Shown in pieces: positions 1 to 12,568 of a stretch of 64,000 bases of DNA. Location: the NCBI RefSeq assembly GCF_963675165.1, contig NC_087386.1, forward strand, positions 4,408,169 through 4,472,168, read 5' to 3'. A model generated the notes under the pieces. That model was not told the origin of the DNA. It saw nothing but the letters and a program-made list of their open reading frames with translations, and ran no database searches. This stretch comes from Halichondria panicea. Taxonomy: Eukaryota; Porifera; Demospongiae; Suberitida; Halichondriidae. Position 1 is the stretch's first letter. Every line of letters begins with the position of its first letter. The position numbers were made by a program, and so were the translations under genes.

Positions 1-2360
1 TTCCACTAGACAAGATCACCGAGCTCTCACAACACGCCATCTTCCTGAGGAATGCACGCTCTACTGTTAGCCCAGAAGGGACAGACGCCGAATGGAAGAG
101 ATTTCGAGATGAGGGCATAATCACTTTAAAGTTTCTACGATTCTTCAAGAAGCATTACGTTGAAGGCACCTTTTCTCCAGAAGATATGCTGTTGATCATG
201 AAAGATCTTCTTGTGATTGCTCCCATTCCTCTAGTGGAGTCCACTACCTACCAAGCCGAGTTCTTCATGCCATCTCTACTCACATCGATCCCACCTGCTG
301 AGCTAGACAAAATCCGTTCCTCCTTCACAATATCACCCCTCGCTGTCTACTTTCCTAGTGGGTGTATTCGCTCTGGAGTATTTTGCTGTCTAGTTGTGGA
401 TGTGATCAAGAGGTTGGACTGGAAAGTTTTACTTCCTTCAGGGAAACCAATCTGTTTTGCTAAAAATTGTATCCAGCTAAGAATTCCCAAGCACCCGTAT
501 ACCGTGGCTCTGATCGACTCCTTCTCGTATATCGAAGTGTACATTGACGTCCCTTTTCCTTTACGCAATGAAATATGCCCTACGATTCGCAACGAAATTT
601 TAAGCAGCATTAAATTGTCCTGTCAAGCGTTGCATTACAACAACGACACACCCGAGACAGGCATCTTTTGCCCATGCAAGAAGAGCACTGGAAGCAAATT
701 GCACCTTGCTGATCTGAGCGAACGAAAGGACTATTGGATATGCTCCCAGGAGGCACGTGTGTATGGGAAGCTCAGTGACGAACATAGAATCTGGCTGGAC
801 AATAGCGAAGGTTTAGGTGAGTATAATAATTATAGTGGTCAGTAATATTGACATTTATGTTTCTCTATGTTAGGTGAACCATCCTCTGTTACGAGAGATG
901 TCACTGAAAGAACAAGTGATCAGCTGCAATACCCCGGTAATTACGTAACAGTATATGTAAACATTTGCAGTTCTATTAGTTTTGGAACTTAACTAGCTAG
1001 TACATAGTTACTTAATTAGCAGATTATTTGTTAAAGTTAAGTAAAATGTGTATCAAATAATTTAAAGAACGAGTGATCATCAGCCTTGTATGGTAATTGA
1101 CAAATGTACTACAAGCGTAACTGCTGTGTCTTGCTTTTCCTCAGGTAATTCTGTAATGGAAGATGTGTGCTTGAAGACTGAAGTACATGTGCATGTTCAT
1201 GATCAGCGAAATACTTCTAGTAAGCTTTGTTTTGCGTTTTTTTATTTTATAAATTTTCCCTCCTCAGACCCTGCAATGGAACATGTGGTCAATAAAACGA
1301 GTGATCAACATACCAGTAAGAAAATGTCAATTGGTCAACAAGTTATTTCGAGTTTGAAAGTTTAATTTTTTTCCTGGGCCTAATAATAACGATTTAATCT
1401 TTTACATATATCTTTTCTTCAGGTGAATTGTCCTCTGTTATAGTAATGGAAGATGTGTGCAAGGAGACTGGAGTGAGGGACCAACAACTAGATCAAGAAA
1501 TCCCTGAGAGTGACATCATTCTAATCGCGGAGAAATTTCCACACCTGCTGAGCGTGCACAAGGTAGGCAGTACTCTAAGTCATATACTGTACTTACTTAC
1601 ATAATTATCATTTTTACATTTGGTAAGGGATTGAGCATATTGTACTGGAACCCCTCAATTGTATTCCCATTTGAGTTTCCTCTGGAAGGTATTTACAAGG
1701 GGGCAACCCTCACCAAATTAAACACTGGTTGATCGTTGCTTTTGTACAGGTTTTGACAATTGACGATCTGCAACATGTTTACGAGACTCTACACACTGCA
1801 CATGCAAGTGCCAGCCCTCACTGGTTGAATCTGGGATTGGCTCTAGGTCTCAGTCATTTCATTCTCACCAATATCGATACCGGAAAGTATCGTGGCGATA
1901 ATGTGTCGTGCTTGCGTGAAATGTTGGTTAAGCTCCTGAGTACACAAGTTGTAACATGGAGTCTCCTGTCAGACGCTCTCAAAAAGCCCACAGTGGATCT
2001 CATCAATTTGGCTGACAGCATCACAGGTTTGTGCAGTTTTTATTTATTAGCCTTTGTGTTATTGATATCGATCATTAAAATATAATTTTAGTGATGCCTT
2101 TTTCTTTGCATGCAGTCAATCAATCCACAACTCCTAACCTGCTCGATCGACTCAACCTCACCCCAGCCGACCGTGATGGTGTAACTGATGTCACACGTTG
2201 TTATGGCAATCAAGCTGGAGTGGCTCATGCATTGAGAGCGTGGCAAAATGTGAATCCTTCCAGAGCTACCTTCAGGGCCTTGGTAGAAATTGCCATAGGA
2301 CTGAGAAGAGGAGACACTGCTACAGACATTTGTAGATTCATTGTAGAGAATACGAGTTGA
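1..2360 (+). CDS. Roco-like GTPase / Death-domain protein, C-terminal part (5' end outside window)
   Basis: The 5' end lies outside the window. Exons that keep phase are 1-816, 874-936, 1145-1219, 1268-1315, 1423-1562, 1750-2026 and 2116-2360 (stop TGA 2358-2360). The first exon encodes the COR-like region that follows the GTPase in this family, ending in a CPC motif and a conserved WLDN. It is nearly the same as 45106-45939 of the downstream paralogue. Short phase-1 exons form a linker rich in SDQ-type repeats. The last three exons encode Death-like helical bundles, with motifs such as LGLALGL, WSLLSDAL and NPSRATFRALVEIA. The linker exon that carries a stop in the paralogue is open here (TGC AAG at the matching site). 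The likely role is a cytosolic signalling GTPase that recruits Death-domain partners. The Roco/Death family call is solid; the function is inferred. Confidence 0.72.
874..1315 (+). repeat. Tandemly arranged short linker exons (gene 1 copy)
   Basis: Three exons of 63, 75 and 48 bp (874-936, 1145-1219, 1268-1315) are all multiples of three and bounded by phase-1 introns. They encode related peptides built around an S-V-M/T-x-D start and a T-S-D-Q-x-Y end. They resemble the four short exons at 45998-47210 of the paralogue, which suggests local exon duplication. Confidence 0.6.
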
Positions 2361-2826
2361 ACTGACCGAAACTGATTTTATACATAACGTTTTTATTGAT
2401 ACTATTTTGTCTGCAATGCTTTACTTTTCTGAACACATTTTTGGTGTCTCTGTGAGAAGTTGAACTGAGCATGCGCAGTATGCATGAACATTTAGCAACA
2501 TCCACACATTGATTGGCCTCTCTTAGCGGCCTGGAATCGAGGCTGCACATTGATTAGCCTCGACCCCAGGCTACTACACATTGATATGCCGTCACACCGC
2601 TAAGGTCAAAGTGCAGCTGTGGTAGAATTAAAGGAAAAACGTGTTTGTGAAAAATTGAAATCCAACCTTCAAGACAGAGGAGAGACTCTGTGCTTTGTTT
2701 ATCTTTCCTCCTACTATGAACAGGTTATAGCTGACAGGGTGAGTTGCAATATAATACTTATCAAATGAGTGTACAGTGCAGCACATAGAGCTAGTCTAAA
2801 GTAGAACCATTGTACAGATAGTGACA
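2361..2826. other. Intergenic gap between gene 1 and the EDEM3-like gene
   Basis: No coding exon is visible. The stretch holds fragments of the TAGCCTCGA repeat family (around 2515-2575, with GGAATCGAGGCT and TAGCCTCGACCCCAGG). The next gene is in the same orientation. Confidence 0.5.
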
Positions 2827-4967
2827 ATGGTATTGTATGTGTGGGGAGTGGTGATTGTGTGCTCCCTACTACTCACTCATCACAATGGCGCACTATCAAT
2901 GGGCCCCACTGAAAAGAAACACTACAAGTAAGTGTGTGTGTGTACACATTACCCTAGTCCTAGTAGTAGTCTAGAGGTTCCCATACTGGCCTTATTGTGT
3001 ACCTACCTCAGCCTTTATTGTGTGGGAGGAATTTTGGTTTGTATGATTTTATTTGGTTTCCAGGGACAAGGTTCTGGAGATGTTCAATCATGCCTACCGT
3101 TCATACATGGTGAGCCTATCACATGACGTGTCTATCTAATCACATGACTCTGATTTACGCTACTGACAGGACTTTGCATATCCTGCTGATGAGTTGATGC
3201 CACTGACGTGTAAGGGGCGTGTCCGGGGGGTGGAGCAAGGACGAGGGGACATTGACTTTACCCTGGGCAGGTTCTCCCTCACCCTCATAGACACACTGGA
3301 CACTCTGGCTGTGAGTCAAGTATATACATATAGTGTGTGGGTGGTCAGGGCAACCACATCCCCTGAGGCCCTATTGGAGGAGAAGCTATGTAACTTATTT
3401 AGAAGCCATTACCATGACTTAAGTAGCTACTGTATTTGTCTGGAGATGGTTTCCTGTATTAATATAGATGCTTCCACCAGAGGCTTAAAAAAAAGTACCT
3501 TGACTTCCTTCGCCTATATCTGAATCAGTACAATACACTATAGGACAGGAAGCTGTACTCTAACTGTACTGTACATGGTAGCCTGTTATTATTAAAGGGG
3601 CAGGAGCAATCTCCCCCTCCACCAATGTACATGTGTCTGTCCCCTCAGGTAATTGGTTCGGTTGATGAGTTTTCCTCGGCTGTACAAAAAGTCATGACAG
3701 ACATTAGCTTCGACAGTGACTTGGTGGTATCAGTGTTTGAGACCAACATACGTGTGCTAGGTGGTTTACTGGGAGGTCACTTTGCTGCCCTGGCTCTCAA
3801 AGAGAAGGGCTACCATCAGTTGGCTTGGTATGATGGGGGGCTGCTCAGAATGGCAGTGGAAGTGGGGAACAGATTACTGCCTGCTTTCAACACCACTACA
3901 GGTCTCCCCTATCCAAAGGTGACTGCTCTGTACTCTGAAAAATAGCCAACAGAAAATACAGTTCAAAATTTTATACCAAATTCGAAACTGGTCTTAGTCC
4001 TAAGTGTACAGTATGTCATGTGGATAATACAACCTGTACATATGTAGAAAGTGCTTTATTATAGGCAAATCTCTGTTGCAAGTGCACTGCAATCCACTGT
4101 ACTGTGCAAACTTGCCAACAGAAAATACAGTCCATTCTGTACTAAAATTGAAACTGGTAGATAATACAATCGTTACATGTGCTGTATTATATTGTGCCTC
4201 TCCTCAGATCAACCTTCGCCACGGTATGGGCTACCCTAACATGGAGAAGACAACGTGCACGGCATGTGCTGGGTCCATGATCCTTGAGTTTGCTGCCCTC
4301 AGTAGACTAACAGGTGCAGTGATTGTGTGTGTGTGTGCGTGTGCGTGCGTGCGTGCGTTGTGTGTGTGTGTACATTACCAAATGCATTTTGTAGCTCTAA
4401 GAGTTGGTTACATTTGAGCCTAAATGATATGGTCAAGCTCTCTCTCTCTCTCTCCCATCAGGTGATCCTCAGTTTGAGGTGAAAGCCCACCAAGCAATGG
4501 AGGCAATCTGGCGTAGTAGACACCGAGGGCACAATCTGGTTGGCTCAGTCATTAACGTACACAGTGCTGAGTGGACGAGAGTGGATAGCGGTGTGGGGGC
4601 GGGGATTGACTCATACTACGAGTACTGTCTCAAGTCTTACATCCTGTTTGGGGACAGGAAGTATCTGCAGAGGTTTGGGAAGGTGAGCGAGTGACGGGTT
4701 ATTGAAACACTTGGTGCTTACTGTTAGAGTTAAAATTGTGAGGTAAAGGAGTTAACGGAAACTGTGTATACAGTATAGAGCTTTAATATGTTCATGCATG
4801 GTCAGCAACTTCATTTTCTTTCTTTACCCCCTCCCCTACAGCATTATGATGCCATCAAGAGATACATCACGAATGGGCCCATGCTAGTGGAGGTGAGCAT
4901 GAATTCACCTCATCGAATGACTAGATCTTTCATGGACTCACTTCTGGCGTTCTGGCCTGGCCTACAG

Positions 4968-5008
<41 letters not shown>

Positions 5009-7517
5009 CACTGACTAAGAGAAACCACTAGCTCCCTTTAGGGGCCGTAACTTGTGTCCAATTTATTTGTAGCTCTTTGATAAAGGTACCACAAGATGGT
5101 AGACTGAGATCAACAATTGTTTTTCGTGCCGTCGTTTTCTGTTTTGCCTTAATATCTCTGAACCTCTCTAGAACGGTTTGACATAGAAAAGTACTTCTTA
5201 GAGGCCGTCCGTCTATTGTAGTATGCAGTATACATTTTTGTATATACTGTACTTACCTAACCTTCATGTTTAAAATGACGGGGTTTGTTGTATCTATCTC
5301 CAGGTTCTGTGGGGTGACGTAGACACAGCTATACACATTCACGACATGCTTTATCATGTGATGGAGAGACACAACTTCCTACCCGAGGCATTCACTCATG
5401 ACTTCAGGGTCCACTGGGGAAACCACCCTCTCAGGCCTGAGTTCATTGAGAGCACTTACTTCCTTTACAAGGTACACCGTCATGTGTGTGTGGGGTGTGT
5501 GGGTGTTTGTGTGTGGGGGGATGGGGGTGGGTGTGTGTGTGTGGGGTGGGTGGGGGTCCACGGAATTCAAGTTATGGCAGCTGAAAAGAATAATTAAATT
5601 GAGGGGGGGAGAGTTGCAGTTAATTTCAACAGCTATTAACTTTAGTACCGTTGATCGAATCTCCAAAATTTTGTGATTTTCGGAAAGCTTAGAAAATTTC
5701 CTTTCAAATGATGTATTTCAATCCAAAATTTCGACCATGGGCTATTATTCATGGTATCGCCTAATTGGCAAATATTTTTATCGTTTAAATAAGAATTTTG
5801 ATGATGCTATTTGAAAGGTGTGTTTCTAAGCTTTCAGAAAATTATATTATCGTTGAAATTGGATCCACGGAATTCAAGTTATGGCAGCTGAAAAAATTTA
5901 GGGGGGGGGGGAGAGTTGCAGTTAATTTTAATTTGGGGGTGGGTGTGTGTGTGTGGGGTGGGTGGGGGTGGGTGGGGGTGGGTGTGTGGGGGTGGGTGTG
6001 TGTGTGTGGGGGGGTGGGAGTGTGTGTGTGGGGTAGGTGTGTGTGTGTGGGGTGGGGGTGTGGGGGTGGGTGTGTGGGGGGTGGGGGTGTGTGTGTGGGG
6101 TGGGTGTGTGTGTGGGGGGGTGGGGGTGGGGGAGTGTGTTTACTCTATGCATTAGCTGTACATGTATATATCACTTTCTGTTGTTTCGAAGAAAGCATCT
6201 CAGTAATTGGAATATTTCTGTAAGTACTGTAATCGACCAAAGCTTGTGATGCTACTGCTCTACTCTACTCTCTGTATTATTTTGATGGCTAAGTAGTTAA
6301 TGAACGATTATGTTGTGTTGCTACTGCAGGCGACTGGAGATCCATACTACCTGGACGTGGGTCGATCAGTGGTGAACAACTTGAACAAGTACGCCAGAGT
6401 GAGGTGTGGCTTCGCTGCCATCAAGGACCTCAGGACCAACGCTCACGACGACAGGTGAGTCAGGGGAACCATGTGTCTGTGTATGTACTAATAGTTAGAA
6501 TTTAGTTCCCCATGTAGATCTCGCAAAAACCTATATCGGTACTTGTATGACATCACTATCCTTACCAGAATGCAAAGGTTAGATCGCAAAGTCTTAATAA
6601 ACTCATTCACAAAGGGTTTAATATTCTAGTAGTACGATATCATTTCATTGGCAATCTTCGATACTGTATAGAATGGACTCCTTCGTACTGGCTGAGACGT
6701 TCAAGTATCTGTTCTTGTTGTTTGCTGACAAGGGGGACAGTCCCCTGAACATGGATGACTTTGTGTTCACGACTGAGGCCCACCTCTTCCCCCTCTCCCT
6801 CGCCAGCGCTAACACCACCCTCAATAGAGTCGTCCAAGAGGCAGTGAGTGGGTACAATACATACACAGTGAAGCAGCCATGCTACTTTAGAATATAATAT
6901 TAGCATTTTTTAAGTACAGCTGCACATCGTAGGGGGGTAAGGCAGCTCTTTTATAGAGAGTACCTTCTTTTGAATGAGGTTATGGTAGCCTGGCTGTGTG
7001 TGAGTGTGTCATGTGGGAAGGCAGCAAAGAACAAACCAGTCGCTGACAGCTTCACTAAAGGTTCACTGAAACACACACTAGACACCATGTACAGTAGTAG
7101 CCAATAATCCCGTCTAGTCAGCACAGTTGTAGTTGTTTATAATTATACACCCCCTCACACCCACACACACACCACACACCATGAATTAAGTAGCTACTGT
7201 ATTTGTCTGTAGATGGTTTACAAACTTGTACACCTCCATCACTAACCCCCCCCCCCACACATACAGCCGTCTAGGCAAATCTCTGTTGCACTGCAATCCA
7301 CTGTACTGTGCAAACTTGCCAACAGAAAATACAGTCCTTTCTGTACTAAAATGGAAACTGGTAGATAATACAACCGTTACATGTGCTGTATTATATTGTG
7401 CCTCTCCTCAGATCAACCTTCGCCACGGTATGGGCTACCCTAACACGGAGAAGACAACGTGCACGGCATGTGCTGGGTCCATGATCCTTGAGTTTGCTGC
7501 CCTCAGTAGACTAACAG

Positions 7518-7556
<39 letters not shown>

Positions 7557-8199
7557 GCGTGTGCGTGCGTGCGTGCATGCGTTGTGTGTGTGTGTACATT
7601 ACCAAATGCATTTTGTAGCTCTAAGAGTTGTCTAGGATTAGATTGTTGGTTACATTTGAGCCTAAATGATATGGTCAAGCTCTCTCTCTCTTTCCCATCA
7701 GGTGATCCTCAGTTTGAGGTGAAAGCCCACCAAGCAATGGAGGCAATCTGGCGTAGTAGACACCGAGGGCACAATCTGGTTGGCTCAGTCATCAACGTAC
7801 ACAGTGCTGAGTGGACGAGAGTGGATAGCGGTGTGGGGGCGGGGATTGACTCATACTACGAGTACTGTCTCAAGTCTTACATCCTGTTGTGGGACAGGAA
7901 GTATCTGCAGAGGTTTGGGAAGGTGAGCGAGCGAGGGGTTATTGAAACACTTGGTGCTTACTGTTAGAGTTAAAATTGTGAGGTAAAGGAGTTAACGGAA
8001 ACTGTGTATACAGTACAATATGTACATGCAAGGTCAGCAACTTCATTTTCTTTCTTTACCCCCTCCCCTACAGCATTATGATGCCATCAAGAGATACATC
8101 ACGAATGGGCCCATGCTAGTGGAGGTGAGCATGAATTCACCTCATCGAATGACTAGATCTTTCATGGACTCACTTCTGGCGTTTTGGCCTGGTCTACAG

Positions 8200-8240
<41 letters not shown>

Positions 8241-11054
8241 CACTGACTAAGAGAAACCACTAGCTCCCTTTTAGGGGCCGTAACTTGTGTCCAATTTATT
8301 TGTAGCTCTTTGATAAAGGTACCACAAAATGGTAGACTGAGATCAACATTTGTTTTTCGTGCCGTAGTTTTCTGTTTTGCCTTAATATCTCTGAACCTCT
8401 CTAGAACGGTTTGACATAGAAAAGTACTTCTTAGAGGCCGTCCGTCTATTGTAGTCTGCAGTATACATTTTTGTATATACTGTACTTACCTAACCTTCAT
8501 GTTTAAAATGACGAGGTTTGTTGTATCTATCTCCAGGTTCTGTGGGGTGATGTAGACACAGCTATACACATTCACGACATGCTTTATCATGTGATGGAGA
8601 GACACAACTTCCTACCCGAGGCATTCACTCATGACTTCAGGGTCCACTGGGGAAACCACCCTCTCAGGCCTGAGTTCATTGAGAGCACTTACTTCCTCTA
8701 CAAGGTACACCGTCATGTGTGTGTAGGGTGTGTGGGTGTTTGTGTGTGGGGGGATGGGGGTGGGTGGGTGTGTGTGTGTGTGTGGGGTGGGTGGGGGTCC
8801 ACGGAATTCAAGTTATGGCAGCTGAAAAGAATAATTAAATTGAGGGGGGGGAGAGTTGCAGTTAATTTCAACAGCTATTAACTTTAGTACCGTTGATCGA
8901 ATCTCCAAAGTTTTGTGATTTTCGGAAAGCTTAGAAAATTTCCTTTCAAATGATGTATTTCAATCCAAAATTTCGTCAGGGCCACAATTTGTCATTTTTC
9001 GGCCTTGGACCATGGGCTATTTATTATTCATGATATCGCCAAATTGGCAAATATTTTTATCCAAAATTTCGTCGGGGCCACAATTTGTCATTTTTCGGCC
9101 TTGGACCATGGGCTATTATTCATGGTATCGCCAAATTGGCAAATACTTTTATCGTTCAAATAAGAATTTTGATGATGCTGTTTGAAAGGTGTGTTTCTAA
9201 GCTTTCAGAAAATTATATTATCGTTGAAATTGGATCCACGGAATTCAAGTTATGGCAGCTGAAAAAATTGAGGGGGGGGGGGGAGAGTTGCAGTTAATTT
9301 TAATTTGGGGGTGGGTGTGTGTGTGTGGGATGGGTGGGGGTGGGTGTGTGTGTGGGGGGGTGGGAGTGTGTGTGTGGGGTGGGTGTGTGTGTGTGGGGTG
9401 TGGGGGTGGGGGTGGGTGTGTGGGGTGGGTGTGTGTGGGGGTGGGGGTGTGTGTTTACTCTATGCATTAGCTGTACATGTATATATCACTTTCTGTTGTT
9501 TCGAAGAAAGCATCTCAGTAATTGGAATATTTCTGTAAGTACTGTAATCAACCCCTAGCGTGTGATGCTACTGCTCTACTCTACTCTCTGTATTATTTTG
9601 ATGGCTAAGTAGTTAATGAACGATTATGTTGTGTTGGTACTGCAGGCGACTGGAGATCCATACTACCTGGACGTGGGTCGATCAGTGGTGAACAACTTGA
9701 ACAAGTACGCCAGAGTGAGGTGTGGCTTCGCTGCCATCAAGGACCTCAGGACCAACGCTCACGAGGACAGGTAAGTCAGGAGAACCATTATATACTAATA
9801 GTTAGAATTTAGTTCCCATGTAGATCTCGCAATAATCGGTACTTGTATGGCATCACAATCCTTGCCAGAATGCAAAGGTTAGATCGCAAAGTCTTAATAA
9901 ACTCATTCACAAAGGGTTTAATATTCTAGTAGTACGATATCATTTCATCGGCAATCTTCGATACTGTATAGAATAGACTCCTTCGTACTGGGGCTGAGAC
10001 GTTCAAGTAGCTGTTCTTGTTGTTTACTGACGAGGGGGACAGTCCCCTGAACATGGATGACTTTGTGTTCACGACTGAGGCCCACCTCTTCCCCATCTCC
10101 CTCGCCAGCGCTAACACCACCCTCAATAGAGTCGTCCAAGAGGCAGTGAGTGGGTACAATACATACACAGTGTAGCAGCCATGCTACTTCAGAACATTTT
10201 TATGCATTTTTAGGTGCAGCTGCACATTGTAGGGGGGGGTAAGGCAGCTCTTTTATAGAGAGTACCTTCTTTTGAATGAGATTATGGTAGCCTGGCTGTG
10301 TGAGTGTGTCAGGTGTTGTTCTCTCTGTGTGTAGTTACTGGTGAAGAACACAGACCTGGTGAATATGAGCACTGTCACTGTTACCACTAGCGGACCAGAC
10401 TCTTCAGGGAAGGCAGCAAAGAACAAACCAGTCGCTGACAGCTTCACTAAAGGTTCACTGAAACACACACTAGACACCATGTACAGTAGTAGCCAATAAT
10501 CCTGTCTAGTCAGCACAGTTGTAGTTGTTTATAATTATACACCCCCTCACACCCACACACACACACACACACACACCACACACCATGAATTAAGTAGCTA
10601 CTGTATTTGTCTGGAGATGGTTTCCAAACTTGTATACCTCCATCACTAACCCCCCCCCCCCCCCCACACACACACACACACACAGGCGTCTCCTGTTCAC
10701 TGACGATTATTATACACCCCCTCACATCCACACACACACACCACGCACCATGAATTAAGTAGCTACTGTATTTGTCTGGAGATGGTTTACAAACTTCTAC
10801 ACCTCCATCACTAACCCCCCCCCCACACATACAGCCGTCTCCTGTTCACTGACGAGAGTGTCCTCCCTCACGAGGTAGGTAAAGGAGAGGCTGCTGTCAA
10901 ATAATATAAGAGGACAAAGCAAGGGAAAACTCCACCCACTCAATCAGCGGTGGATTATAACGAGCAGGGGCCCACTCATGATGTGTGTAGTTCATGGTTC
11001 ATCGAGCCAGTACAGTGGATGGAAAGCTCTCTACTGGGCAAAGTGGAGGGGAAG
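2827..11054 (+). CDS. EDEM3: EDEM3-like ER alpha-mannosidase-like protein (GH47), internally duplicated
   Basis: Family role: trims or recognises mannose on misfolded glycoproteins for ER-associated degradation. The start at 2827 gives a hydrophobic signal peptide. Shared exons are 2827-2927, 3064-3109, 3170-3310 and 3649-3918. Exons 5-10 then occur twice: 4208-4313, 4462-4682, 4842-4967, 5304-5471, 6330-6454, 6672-6843 (copy A), and 7412-7517, 7702-7922, 8074-8199, 8537-8704, 9646-9770, then a broken exon from 9972 (copy B). Exon 11 (10335-10452) is intact only after copy B. Possible last exons are 10835-10874 and 10991-11054. GH47 acidic residues are visible in [17 protein letters not shown] and RPEFIEST, plus the FTTEAH motif. 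The closest vertebrate type is EDEM3 ([31 protein letters not shown]). No protease-associated domain or KDEL tail was found, so the C-terminus looks short or lost. Confidence 0.85.
4062..7272 (+). repeat. EDEM3 internal tandem duplication, copy A
   Basis: This segment starts in the intron before exon 5 and ends in the CCGTCT that begins a later exon. It is followed directly by copy B at the junction CCGTCT|AGGCAAAT. Exons 5-10 are open. Relative to copy B it lacks about 95 bp at 6995-7020, which includes the 3' splice site and first half of exon 11. Confidence 0.85.
5936..6134. repeat. GT/G-rich minisatellite in EDEM3 intron, copy A
   Basis: About 200 bp of irregular GTGTGTGGGG-type units lie between exons 8 and 9. 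It is the source of several long low-complexity open frames in all directions, none of which is a gene. Confidence 0.85.
7273..10844 (+). repeat. EDEM3 internal tandem duplication, copy B
   Basis: This is the second copy, with exons nearly identical to copy A. It retains exon 11 (10335-10452). Exon 10 is broken: ATG becomes ATA at the exon start, two extra G bases at about 9990 shift the frame, and TAT becomes TAG at 10008. An extra block of about 100 bp is duplicated inside its intron 8 (about 8970-9120). Confidence 0.85.
9306..9452. repeat. GT/G-rich minisatellite in EDEM3 intron, copy B
   Basis: This is the equivalent of 5936-6134 in the second copy. It is about 50 bp shorter, so the two copies have diverged in unit number. 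Confidence 0.85.
10531..10857. repeat. Local tandem duplication including a 3' splice site
   Basis: Two units each hold a CACCCCCTCAC/ACACAC tract, a shared segment around CATGAATTAAGTAGCTACTG and a C-run, then a 3' splice-like AG followed by CGTCTCCTGTTCACTGACGA (10686 and about 10836). The last EDEM3 exon start is therefore present twice. Part of the unit also occurs near 3409 and 7179. Confidence 0.7.
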
Positions 11055-11965
11055 GTGAGGCTGCTACTTGTGCATTAGCTAAAAATAGATACGTATCTTG
11101 AAAGCTCGTAATTTGTGTTTTGATTGTCCAATTTCAAACTAATTGATGCATTCAAGAGCTCTCAGAATTACCTTTCCAATGGTGTGCTTAGATACATGTA
11201 CTAATTTTGTGATTAGTCAAAATCCAATTTAACAAAGACTATAATTATAGCCTTGCGTTATTTTCTAGAATTCAACTGTTTAGAATTTACTATACATTTT
11301 TCATACACACACATGCGGCAGATTCTGTGTCTCAAGTGCCCAGCTCGTTTGGGGTCATTCAACTGGTCAGGTGATCAGTGCTCGTGTGGGCAGTGGGTCA
11401 CGCCCTGCTTCCAGATACACAAGGCACGAATAGACGAAACCAGAACACTCACTAGGAGAAGTGGACAAAACTGTATAGCTAGCAAATTACTGAATTATTG
11501 TCCAAATTCAAACATTAATTTTTTTCGATCATTTGAAGGTTTATTGCTTGAACAATAAATAATGTCATACTAATTCAATGTACCATGTACGCTAAACAAA
11601 TTTTGGAGCTTTGTTAACTGCTTCTCTAGCCCATTCAAACTTTGAAAAGACTGTAGGAACGAGCTATAGCTAAACAGGATTATTAGCGCTTACTTGAATA
11701 TGTTTTTTGTACTCAAATTGAAGCGCTTTTCCAATTATGCGAAGGATATTAGTGAAAATTTAGAATTGATTCAGCCATAGATAGTGAATGCAGGGGATTC
11801 CGCTAGCCTGGCTACAATTCGTGATCCGCAGTTTACAATAATTTTATTCATAATTATAGCTATAATTATACAGTGGAACCTTCATATATATCACCAAAAC
11901 CTCCATAACGAACACCATCTATGATTCAGCTAATTTATATCTATGAGCTAGCTAGCTTGTATACA
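11055..11965. other. Intergenic, no feature recognised
   Basis: AT-rich sequence follows the last plausible EDEM3 exon. An open frame at 11253-11558 has no recognisable domain or splice context. No repeat ends were seen before the TIR element at 11966. Confidence 0.4.
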
Positions 11966-12568
11966 TAGCCTCGATTCCGGGCCGATTAAAATACGGCCTG
12001 GTACCTATTGCATGGTGATAGTGCACACGCGTTAGTTTATTGTCCAGAATCTGGGAAATCCCCTTTTTTCTTTCCCTCATCTATTTTCTATCTTTGTACA
12101 TCAGCTTAGCTCTCTATTGTGTTGTTCCAGAAGGCTTTAACACTAGTCTGAAGCCAGAAGAGGCTCTCATCTACCTCTATGACGGTTGTATGGTCAGGAT
12201 GTCTTACCTTGAATCTGTACAGGCTATGCGAAATGTATGGTGCCTCAAACTGCTACTTGCGAAGACAACCCGGCTATAGGACCATCCTATATAGACGTAG
12301 ATGAGAGACTCTTCTGTCTTAAAACTAGTGTTCAAGCCTTCTAGACCAACGTAATAGACGGCATAAGCCACAGCTTCACAGAACTCAGTCATAGAGATAA
12401 AGTATTACGGAACATATTCTTAGTAAACGGACTAATTTCCTGTGTAATTTACTAAGGTTTTACGTTCGTAGTACGATTACCCATATTCTGGGTAATTTGA
12501 AGCGCTGCGCAGTATCACCCCTGCAATACGTACCAGACCGTATTTTAATCGGCCTTGAATCGAGGCTA
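11966..12568. mobile_element. Non-autonomous TIR element, TAGCCTCGA family (about 603 bp)
   Basis: The ends are imperfect inverted repeats beginning TAGCCTCGATTC and continuing through GCCGATTAAAATACGG for about 65 bp. Flanks GCTTGTATACA and GCTTGTACA suggest a target-site duplication with a small change. A second inner inverted pair lies at about 12128-12180 and 12290-12345. No transposase frame is visible. Confidence 0.75.

Noticed and set aside
5798-6249. Gly/Val/Cys-rich and His/Pro/Thr-rich open frames
   Set aside because: They come from the GT/G-rich minisatellite in an EDEM3 intron and exist in every frame.
11253-11558. 101-codon open frame
   Set aside because: No domain, no splice context and no similarity to neighbours; chance frame in AT-rich DNA.
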